From contig NC_059406.1 of NCBI RefSeq assembly GCF_905220565.1, positions 6,024,001 to 6,088,000 on the forward strand: a DNA stretch of 64,000 nt, in the 5' to 3' direction. This stretch comes from Melitaea cinxia. Its lineage: Eukaryota; Arthropoda; Insecta; Lepidoptera; Nymphalidae. Position numbers and translations under genes: made by a program. Below are positions 55,340 to 64,000 of the stretch, piece after piece. Each line of letters begins with the position of its first letter. Positions within the stretch are counted from its first letter, which is position 1. The notes beneath the pieces were generated by a model. The model saw only the letters and a list, made by a program, of their open reading frames with translations, had not been told where the DNA came from and ran no database searches.

Positions 55340-56382
55340 GTATATATAAATATAGATAATAATAATAATAATGACAACAATAATTAAAGTAAGGCGCACT
55401 ATAATAAAAAAAAAAATAATAAAAAAAAACAATGTAAAAAAAAATCTATGTCTTTTTGCATGTACATGTATGTGTGGACTCACGTCTGCATTAGGCATAC
55501 TAATAATTAGTTTTCTTAATGTAAGCTGAAGTAGTGCACCAAGTAAACGATCACTAACAAAACTAAAAATCGGAATAACAAAAGCACGGACACTATAAGC
55601 CTGTGGACTTAACTTTATATATACATATATAAAACTTTAGAAATGTACTTTCATTTTAAACAAAATTAATATAAGTATATTTAACATACATATATGTATA
55701 TGAAAGCCATTATTAATCATATAATACTATTAATATTTTTATTTATTATCTATTTTTAATTAGAAATGTAAAAAATTAGGCGGCCACTGAAAATCAGTTA
55801 CGAAGTATTACTTCGTAGACTACTGAGTGACATTGTTTTTGGGGACAGTACACTAGCTTGTCTCTTATTCACGATTACTATTCACTATTTTTTTTCTACT
55901 TTCTTTCTTCTTTTTGTTAGCGAATAAATTCATATTATTATTATTATAAATAATAAATTAATAAATATCTTTTACATTCACACATATTTTTCTGTTCCTA
56001 AGGTAAGCAACTTAATGCTTGTTATAGGTAACAGCCGGCTGATAAAGCTATTTTTTTTTATAAATATACATGGAAATAATACATATATAATATTCATATA
56101 TTCATATATGTATTATATAATATTTATATAATTATTTATGTATTATTTCTATGCATATATTAATAAAAAATTTCGGCGGGTAGAATTAGAAGTATCAATA
56201 CGTGTTTCTCACTGCTCCCAAATTAATATTTAATTAACATAGCTTACCTTTGGTTATTTATGATATATTAAGTTAATCTTGCCTTAGTTGACTTTTATCT
56301 CACTTCCTCATTTACTACTATAACAATGAAAACACCAGTAGAACAGCTTTTTAAGAATTTAGACGAACTGTCTTCTATGATT
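55340..56382. other. DNA between the 90-bp repeats
   Basis: AT-rich with A-rich tracts. 55975-56060 is a tail-only scrap of the ACTAGCCCGTTAG SINE family (AAGCAACTTAATGCTTGTTA). No gene seen. Confidence 0.5.
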
Positions 56383-56472
56383 GTTGGGGCTAGTGCCCTG
56401 TGCCGCAGTGGTTAGGGAAACCTGGTACCCGATGCTGGTTAATGAAATGGACTGTATTTCTTCGTATCGTAT
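56383..56472 (+). repeat. 90-bp direct repeat, copy 2
   Basis: Same boundaries and length as copy 1. It is followed by a GC-rich stretch (56570-56650, GCTTCCCGCCGCCTCGCGTC) unlike its surroundings. Confidence 0.9.
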
Positions 56473-57165
56473 ATTGTTGTTTAAATTTAACAAATATATA
56501 AAACTATGGACGCTTGGCGTCGCGGATAAAAAAAATAATAATGTTGACGGCTCGGCGTCGTAGATGACAATTGAATTCATCGCCGCTGCGCTCGCACCGT
56601 CACCGGTGCTTCCCGCCGCCTCGCGTCGCCCACGCCCCACGCGATCATCAGGCGCATACGTACTCTAACAATGATCAATCGTAGGATGGAAGAAAATCTT
56701 TCTGCGGCGGGCGGCACCAGGTCAGCTAATCCGACTGTTAAGGCTTTGTCTACACTTCTAAAAACATCGTGTGGAAGTCTATAATCTTCTTCACATTTCT
56801 AGGATAAATAATTTCTAAGTATAATTGAAAGTTCCTTACTTGCTTTTTCTAACTTGCTAGATACAACTGTAAACGCTATTTTATTCTCCAAGTTAAATAT
56901 TTTGCACCCTAGTGTAATAAGCCACTTGAGTATTTATATTGCATTAACTAAGCATATTAATCAAATATACAAACGCTTAGATTTTCTAGTTCAATTAAAT
57001 ATACATAATATTTATTCATTGATTGACGTTTCGAAACTTTGTTCATATTACTATAATATTAAGTTTGTTTTTAGTTTGAAAATTTCGTTAATAACACCTA
57101 ATAAGTTCACTGTTTATAAAAATATCCCATTACCGACTCCTCTTACCTACCTCTACTCCTACCGA
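56473..57165. other. Intergenic DNA, no gene seen
   Basis: Includes the GC-rich island at about 56500-56720 and an AT-driven open frame (56854-57231) that runs into a SINE tail. No recognised gene. Confidence 0.45.
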
Positions 57166-57167
57166 CT

Positions 57168-57245
57168 TCACGTTATTTTTGGCGTAAACTTGTGGAGGCC
57201 TATGTCCAGCAGTGGACTGTATAGGCTGTAATGATGATAATGATG
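57168..57245 (+). mobile_element. RTE-tailed SINE, 3' fragment
   Basis: TTCACGTTATTTTTGGCGTA, then GTCCAGCAGTGGACTGTATA and a GATGATAATGATGA tail. Confidence 0.8.
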
Positions 57246-57699
57246 ACCGACTCCTCACGATGAGTAACATGTACAAAATTTTGCATTTATCCAACCTTCT
57301 CAGTCTTATACCGCTTTAAGTGACGACAGAATACATTATGGTATGTTTAATAATAATAATAATACTTTATTTCAGACTAAATTTTAAGTCCATATTGGGT
57401 TAGTAGAACAAAACAACATTTAGAATAAAAAACAAAACAAAATTAAATTAAAAAATCAATAAGTAAAAATAAAATTAAATAAAGTAAAAGTAAAATCAAA
57501 AATCAAAAAATTCAAAAATTCAAAAATGGCGTTAGTAGACAAAAAAGAAAACAGAAAATTAAGAAAATAAAAATAAATAACATGAAACTTATGAACTAGG
57601 TATCTATAGCGATTTTTTTAAAAAAAAGGCTAAGTACACACACGCGCATTATTAATTTAGATGATTGTAAATTTATTATTTGCCATGTGGTTACATTAT

Positions 57700-57903
57700 G
57701 AAGAATATGGCCACACCCTCTCTTCTCGTGGGGTCGTAAGAGGCGACTAAGGGATAACACAGTTCCACTACCAACTTGGAACTTATAAAACCCACCGATG
57801 GCTGGATAACTATCTAAATGCTGGATTTGAAATACATAGGCCGAAGACGGGCAGCAGCATCTTCGGTGCGACAAAACCAGTCTTGCACCAACCCTCCTGT
57901 CCA
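57700..57903 (+). mobile_element. RTE-tailed SINE, 3'-truncated
   Basis: GAATATGGCCACACCCTCTC, AGAGGCGACTAAGGGATAAC and ATAGGCCGAAGACGGGCAGC; the 3' tail is absent. The preceding 57350-57600 is A-rich low-complexity sequence. Confidence 0.8.
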
Positions 57904-58024
57904 TTTATTTTTACTTATTTATGAAAAATGTTTAATATTTCATATCAGTTTTAATAATTGTTACTGAATATATGACAGTAAATAAGTAAAAATAAAAATA
58001 TATTGAAGTGAAAAATATGACAAA

Positions 58025-58445
58025 TTAAATAAAAAAAAAATAACCTAACCATCTAATCTCAAATTAGACCGTTTATCGGCATAATTTCGTAACAAAAAAT
58101 AACCCTAACCTATCTACCTTCAAAATTAGACTTTTATAGGCATAATTTTGTAACAAAAAAAAAATTAACCTTAACCTATCTAACTTCAAAATTAGACCGT
58201 TTATCGGCATAATTTCGAAACAAAAAATAACCCTAACCTATCTACCTTCAAAATTAGACCGTTTATAGGCATAATTTTGTAACAAAAAAATTAACCTTAA
58301 CCTATCTAACTTCAAAATTAGACCGTTTATCGGCATAATTTCGTTATAAAAAAAATAACCCTAACCTATCTACCTTTAAAATTAGACCATTTATAGGCAT
58401 AATTTTGTTACAAAATAAAAAAATTATTTCGTTACAAAAAAAAAA
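58025..58445. repeat. Minisatellite of two alternating ~62-bp monomers
   Basis: Six to seven monomers. Type A contains TAACCCTAACCTATCTACCT and TATAGGCATAATTTTGT. Type B contains TTAACCTTAACCTATCTAAC and TATCGGCATAATTTCG. They alternate A-B-A-B over most of the array, so the repeating unit is a dimer of about 125 bp. A-runs between monomers vary in length. Confidence 0.92.
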
Positions 58446-60005
58446 ATTACCTTTGAGGTTAGATAACACTTGGCTCTGGCGCTGCGGGTAGTGCAGTCCT
58501 TGCGTGCGAAAGCACGTTCACTTATGCTCCGTTCCGCAGCGGAGGCTTAATATAAAATATGAAAATAAGCTGAAAATAAAATATATTTAAGTAAAAAACA
58601 TAACATGAAATAAGGCTGTATGGTCTTAGATCTTTGCCTTTTACAGTTATTTAGACAAAAACGAGCGAAACGCTGTTGCGAGCCATTTTTTTAAAGCATC
58701 TGCCTCTCAGTCGTTAAGCATCAGTTGAATCGTTTGTTAAAAAAACAATACGTACGCACAAACAAATTTACGTTAAAATAAAATAATTTTGACGGAGAAT
58801 TTGGAACTTCTAAAGTAATTATTTTTAAATAAAATCAATCAAACTTTGATCCAAGGGGTTGAGGTTTTTTCCTATTCACTTTAACTTTTTTTATTAAGTC
58901 ACGGGCTTTCTTTTCATTATTAACTTTAAAAAAGTTAAGTGTTTTAAGCAAGCTCTTTTTCATTGTGTGTATATTTAGTAAGTGTACTCGTATAAAGGCT
59001 CTATTGGTTATCTAAAGTGATTTTTTTTTGCATATAATAAAACGTGATTTTAACAATCGGATGACATTTTTCGCGTTTTAATCTTGGAAATTGTCTCTGT
59101 AATAAAAATATATACCCAAATACATGTTATGTAATATACTCAGTACCTCATAAATACAACGGTTACATTTTCTGACGTTATGCAAAAAGTGTCTGAATTA
59201 ATATAGGTGTTCCGGGAAAAAAGTAATAAAATATATTACAAAGTATTTACATTTGAAATAAATTAAACTTATACTAAACAAATTGATAAATCCATATAAA
59301 CTAAAATAAATTATATAAACTTTATAGATAATCCTGCTATAAAGTTTATACGAGTAGTCTGTTTTCAACTTATTGCTTATTTATTATAGTTTAAGTGACA
59401 ATAAATTAGGGTATGAAATAAAATTAATAATTTTGTTTTCGAATAATTTTGAAAAAATTGTACCATAATAAACGTTTTGTTATTATGTGTTTTAGTCGTG
59501 AAAGGAAATTTTTCGAGTCTTCGAAATTTTATAAAACTATTTATTGTCAGTAATAAGTATTTTACTTTGTGTATGAAAAAGATTCAGAGCACGTATATAA
59601 GGATTAGACGACAGATGCGTATTCACCTTTAGTTGACGGTTTTACCATGTACGTTAGGTTAGGTGTTAGAATAAAAGAATGATTTAAGTGTATTACATCG
59701 ATAAAACTAAAAAAAAAAACACCCTATGCTTAAAAAGTTTTTCGTTAAATCCATATGTATGTTTATCATATAAAAATATATGTAGAATAGTGATAAATAA
59801 ATATTATAATAGTGATAAATATATATTGTTTAATTTTTTGTGAAATTATCCAATTTTGAAAATTAATTGAAATAAATATGGCTTTTTTAAATTGTATTTT
59901 CTCTATGAAACGGCATAATATTTGAGCATGAATTTTACATTAAAAAAGTTGTAAAGACGTATCAACAGTTTGTATTGCTTTAATTTTTTTATTTCCTTTT
60001 ATCAC
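58446..60005. other. Intergenic AT-rich DNA, no gene seen
   Basis: 58475-58555 is a small GC-richer patch with inverted CTCCGTTCCGCAGCGGAG and GTGCGAAAGCAC. The rest is AT-rich without recognised genes or repeats. Confidence 0.45.
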
Positions 60006-60007
60006 TT

Positions 60008-60224
60008 CAGTCTATCTCAGTCCACTGCTGGACGTAGGCCTCCACAAGTTCGCGCCAAAAAAGGCGTAAATTCATGTGTGATGCCCATAGTCACCACGCT
60101 GGGCAAGCGGGTTGGTGACCACAGGGCTGGTTTTGTCGCGCCGAAGACGCTGCTGCCCGTCTTCGGCCCGTGTATTTCAAAGCCAGCAGTTGGATGGTTA
60201 TCCCGCCATCGGTCGGCTTAAGAA
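60008..60224 (-). mobile_element. RTE-tailed SINE, minus copy
   Basis: Plus-strand reading TCAGTCCACTGCTGGACGTA, then CATAGTCACCACGCTGGGCA, AAGACGCTGCTGCCCGTCTT and GCAGTTGGATGGTTATCCCG. Truncated at its 5' end. Confidence 0.85.
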
Positions 60225-62100
60225 GTGATATTTCCAATAAATCAAATTAGTTCCCGTAACTTAATATACCAAAGATACTTTTAATTAAATTTATATAGAC
60301 CTACGGTAAGATAGATACATCTATTTGTGGTTGAAATGTAGAGTAACTACTTTGTAGAGTTAGCACAAATTGAGTTTATTCTATGAAGCCCACGCTTCTC
60401 AGAAGTTAATTAGCTTTCTGTAATGAAATCTTTCGTCGACAATAAACTACTGTTTGACTGTTATTTTAAGTGTTTTTTTCTGGTCTACAAGAGTTTGTCC
60501 TTATGTGGCTTTGTATCAACCAATGAAATAATGAACTAAGTTCATTGCGGTTTTCTTTGGACGCTATTATATGTTAAAAAGTAAATAAATATCTTATGAC
60601 TTACACATACGGCCGTCTGTTCCCATGTTAAGCAACTTAATGCTTGTGTTACAGGTAGCAGCCGACAGTTATAGCTAAATATTTTTTTTATAATAAATAT
60701 ACATAGAAAGAATACATATATAAATGCACATCTTATACCCAATAAGAAATAAATATATACCACCCAATAATATATAAATATTTAGATATTGCATGCTTTA
60801 TTTAAAATTCAACTCATGCTCAAGGAAAACACAATTACACTTGAACTGCACCCAAGAACCTTGTGGTTCTTCTGCTTTTTCAACAAAAGATATTTAGAGA
60901 ACAACACTTATTTGAACAAGAAAAAAAATTGAGAAACTCGTTTATAATATGCCGTTTTCGTAGGAGAAAATCTTTGGACAATGCGTGTTTTTAGTAATGA
61001 CCTAAGGTTCTGAGGCATGGACTCCGATTAAGTAATAAAAAGTGCTATTTAGAATGAAACAGAAAGAGCTACGCTCAGCATTTCAACTTAATCGTAACAG
61101 AAATGAGGATATTTTCAAAATCGAAGTAGCCGGTACGACTAGTTAAAATTTATTGTAATAGTTTCAAAGTATAAGTTCTAAGTCGGCTTTAATTTTGTTT
61201 TAGTAAAATTGCTGCGAAGCAATATCTAATGTCAATTATAAATTCTATTTTTAGTTATCTAATCTTAAACTCAGACAAAGGATGAATATAATATCAGTAG
61301 CCTTTGATTAATTTTAACCTTACAATGTCCTTTACTGAAAACAAAACTAACGAAATTTCACACAGGTCAACAAAGAGATATTTCCGGTGTTGTTGAGGTA
61401 AATTTTTATTGATGGTGATTTAATATTACAGATAAAATAACATATAATTATTGGTAAAATCTAAATCTGTCAACGCTTAAATTACTTTACCTATAGTTAG
61501 TAGTTAGATTAAACCTTCTGAAAACTATCTAAATTTTCTAAATTTTCTTAATTTATCTAAATATTTCGATCCTTTTAATTATTTATATTATACTTAAATT
61601 ATGGTACCTATTTATATTTACTTAATACTTCATTTATTAGTAGTGGTTTTATTTAAATATTCAATCTCAATGATTTATATTTGTTAAAATTTATATTTAT
61701 TTAATGAATAATATAAATAGGCTATTCATCATTGCGTGTGATATATATCACGTCATATTATATCATTAGCGTTTGTGTGTGCTTAACCATACATATTGTC
61801 AATATTGTATTTGTATTGTTTATTAGCAGCTAGCTATTGCCCGCGGTTTTGCTCGCATAGAAGTTGATAATATTTACAAAGAGGTGTTACAGTAGTGTAT
61901 AATCATTACACTAAAACAGTTTAGGCTCTCTTTGTATACCAAATTTATATTTCATCTTTTGTGCGCTGGTACTAAAACAGTCTTCTGTTAGGTCTTTTCA
62001 AGCCATTTTAGGTAATTTTAGAAATAGGTATGAACTATTCTACTATTTTACTAATAGAATTTCCACAAGGAACGTACGGCAGTGACGGCAGTTACGGCAG
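60225..62100. other. Intergenic DNA with SINE scrap, no gene
   Basis: 60600-60680 is a tail-only copy of the ACTAGCCCGTTAG SINE (ACATACGGCCGTCTGTTCCC). 61828-61900 is a diverged head of the GCGGCTTCGCCCGCG repeat type (AGCTATTGCCCGCGGTTTTG). Nothing coding. Confidence 0.45.
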
Positions 62101-62103
62101 TAA

Positions 62104-62283
62104 GAATATAGCCACCCCCTCTCTTTCCGTGGGTGTCGTAAGAGGCGACTAAAGGATTATACAGTTCCACTACCACTGCCTACCCACTATGGGCAAAACA
62201 TACGAGTTCACGCCATTTTCGGCGCGAACTTGTGGAGGCCTATGTCCAGCAGTGGACTGTATTAAGCTGAAGTGATAATGAAT
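62104..62283 (+). mobile_element. RTE-tailed SINE, internally deleted
   Basis: Starts GAATATAGCCACCCCCTCTC and AAGAGGCGACTAAAGGATTA, then jumps to CACTATGGGCAAAACATACG and ends GTCCAGCAGTGGACTGTATT. About 100 bp of the core is missing compared with 10000-10305. Confidence 0.82.
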
Positions 62284-62339
62284 TAATACCTAACTGGGTC
62301 TAAGAATAAGGGTTAAAATAATATTTATAATTTCAAAAG

Positions 62340-63075
62340 TATTTCAGAAATAGAGGTTTATGATAAAATAAGACGCACTTTCACACAAAATGTCAATGAT
62401 TTTGATGTAAGTGATTTTCACTCAACTTCAAAATTTGTGTTTTTGTGGACAAAAACCTAATGAAAAAGCATCAAGTTTCTAATTTCAAAAATGACAAATT
62501 TCTACACAAATTTCACATTTTTACACATTTTTAATTAGTGGTCCAGAATTAAAATTTAATGTTTCAAACTTCAAAAATGATGAACTTTCCATTCAAACTT
62601 TCAACCCTATTTCACCTCTTCAAGGGTATATTTTCTACAAATACTGAAATAAGTATATATTCATTTTTAATTATTAGTTCGAAAATTAAGTTCCATGCTT
62701 CTATTTTAAAAAATGACTGACTCGACATACAAATATTCAACCCCTATTACCCTTTCTTGGAAGTAAATGTTTCAAAATTTCTTCTTAGTTGACTACTAAC
62801 TATAAAAAAATAAAATTTCAGCTTAATACCTCTACGCGTTCCCGAGGAAAAGGGTCTTGATAGACAGATGGACAACAAAGTTATCATATAAGGGTTCCGT
62901 TTTTCCATTTTAGGTACGAAACCCTAAAAATGGATGACTTTCATATAAACTTGTCAGAGCTCTTTGACCACCTTAATCCTATCACAAAATCCCTTCGTAA
63001 CGGATTTTGATGAGCTATCTCACGAAAACTATGTATTTTCCGAGATAAAAGGTAGCCTATGTCCGTTCTTGGCCG
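62340..63075 (+). repeat. Decayed relatives of the 282-bp repeat unit
   Basis: Two or three diverged units: AACTTTCCATTCAAACTTTC with TTTCACCTCTTCAAGGGTAT, then ATACAAATATTCAACCCCTA, then CTTTCATATAAACTTGTCAG with ATCCCTTCGTAACGGATTTT. These parallel the array phrases on hydrophobic 'ggactttcatacaaacttcc' and 'aaaatccgttcttagcgga'. Confidence 0.5.
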
Positions 63076-63084
63076 TTGAGCCAT

Positions 63085-63358
63085 GAAAGTGAGGTAAGGC
63101 ACAGCAAGAAATATCCTGCCCAAAATCTGAATGAGGCCGACTGGGTAAGTACCTTGACCTTGACCTTACAGAAGATTACAACTAAATAACACTGTTTTCA
63201 AGTAGCGTAGTGTTTCTGTGGTGAGTAAGGTGATCAGATCTCCTGGGGGGGATTAGGGGTAGGGTCGGCAACGCCCTTGCGATGTTTCTGGTGTTGCAGG
63301 CGTCTATAAGCTACGGTAATCGTTTTCCTTCAGGTGAGCCGTATGCTTGTTTGCAACA
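63085..63358 (+). repeat. Dispersed repeat (GGTAGGGCACAGCAGG family)
   Basis: GTGAGGTAAGGCACAGCAAG, ACCTTGACCTTACAGAAGAT and AGCTACGGTAATCGTTTTCC. Near complete copy. Confidence 0.78.
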
Positions 63359-63439
63359 AATTCGTTGTATAAAAAAATGTTGCTATCATCACTATATCAA
63401 ATTTTGAAAAGTGTTAATAACCTTAATATTCTGAATCTA

Positions 63440-63670
63440 TATTGTATATAAAAACTTCGTGTCACGATGTATGTTAGCGATAAACTCGGAAACTACTGAA
63501 CCAATTTTTATCCAATTTTGTAAACATCTGTAATTTGGTCCAACTTGGGAGATAGAGTAGTTTTTATCTCAATTGGATCTGGTAGGTGGCGCTATAGGTA
63601 TGTAAGCAATCAAATTTGGTAGCTGTTTTCCGGGCAAAATAACGTCCTCTACCTCTAGTACTTTTATAAT
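63440..63670 (+). repeat. Dispersed repeat, unnamed
   Basis: Phrases AACTTCGTGTCACGATGTAT and GATAAACTCGGAAACTACTG, then AGGTGGCGCTATAGGTATGT. A similar block starts at 51555 (GTTTGTTAGCATTGAATAGG). Class not established. Confidence 0.45.
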
Positions 63671-64000
63671 AAACTATTATTACTTTTTATAAATAATTGC
63701 AAAACGGAAAACTCTTAATTCATAGTATAAAGTAAAATATGTTAATTCATTTAATAAAATCATCAAAAAAGTTAATAGACACAGACGACTTAAAAAATAG
63801 GAGAAGGTTCACAATTCGACCGTATATTTATACAATTTTTTATATTAATTCTAACGTACACATTTAATACATTTTGTTTACGATTACATTTTATTATTAT
63901 GACTTATGAAGAGACTTATATGTTCGTAGTTACTAACTAAAATGTTCAAGTATAGACATAAAATGTTATTCATTGTAGATAGCAAAGCAAAGTTTCAGGC
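63671..64000. other. Intergenic DNA at the window edge
   Basis: 63785-63835 is an end fragment of the CCGACTTC-ended repeat (GACTTAAAAAATAGGAGAAG). No gene seen. Confidence 0.45.

Noticed and set aside
55211..55498. Minus-strand frame with phenylalanine and isoleucine runs
   Set aside because: Translation of poly-A/AT microsatellite plus the 90-bp repeat.
56359..56640. Minus-strand frame with GRGRREAAGSTGDGAS start
   Set aside because: Mostly the antisense of the 90-bp direct repeat joined to a GC-rich patch; no domain.
58025..58445. CCCTAACC motifs as possible interstitial telomere repeats
   Set aside because: Insect telomere repeats are TTAGG/CCTAA in pure tandem; here one or two CCTAA occur per 62-bp monomer, so it is an ordinary minisatellite.
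60542..60763. Minus-strand 73-codon frame
   Set aside because: Overlaps a SINE tail and AT-rich DNA; no family resemblance.

Overview
This is eukaryotic nuclear DNA from an insect, most probably a moth or butterfly (Lepidoptera). Four conserved host genes show insect-like proteins. The AT-rich, transposon-crowded intergenic DNA carries repeat families I recognise as typical of Lepidoptera: RTE LINEs annotated there as endonuclease-reverse transcriptase, tRNA-derived SINEs, and repeats with a GCCCGCGGCTTCGCCCGCG-type signature. Species cannot be named from the sequence alone.

Host genes: (1) mitochondrial ribosomal protein S30/mL65 on the minus strand (8231-11326, five exons, 551 aa); (2) eIF2-beta on the plus strand (16830-17768, one exon, 312 aa); (3) beta-ureidopropionase on the minus strand (18884-20047, one exon, 387 aa), tail to tail with eIF2-beta; (4) the spliceosomal protein MFAP1 on the plus strand (25995-35755, nine exons, 441 aa). 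Splice junctions of the two spliced genes were read by hand and both models stay in frame. The genes serve unrelated housekeeping roles (mitochondrial translation, cytosolic translation initiation, pyrimidine breakdown, pre-mRNA splicing) and I see no sign of an operon or functional cluster.

Layout: 0.4-5.4 kb is a graveyard of retroelements (RTE LINE, Gypsy-type gag-pol, a second LINE), followed by an 850-bp minisatellite and a broken P-element-like copy. 8-36 kb holds the four genes, with many nested insertions in introns and spacers. 36-64 kb has no recognisable host gene: it holds SINEs, Helitron-like elements, a 282-bp tandem array, a P-superfamily element complete at both ends, two unexplained GC-rich open reading frames and a two-monomer minisatellite.

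The most notable structures are: the P-superfamily element at 51116-53322 with inverted ends, an 8-bp target duplication and a spliced THAP domain; a miniature LTR retrotransposon (TRIM) at 20640-21520 nested in another repeat; a dispersed family with the layout of non-autonomous Helentrons; SINEs sharing their 3' tail with the local RTE LINE; and a perfect 28-bp hairpin just upstream of an MFAP1 splice acceptor. I did not find a convincing wholly new gene system; the two unassigned ORFs at 53.6-55.0 kb are the best candidates for unknown coding sequence.
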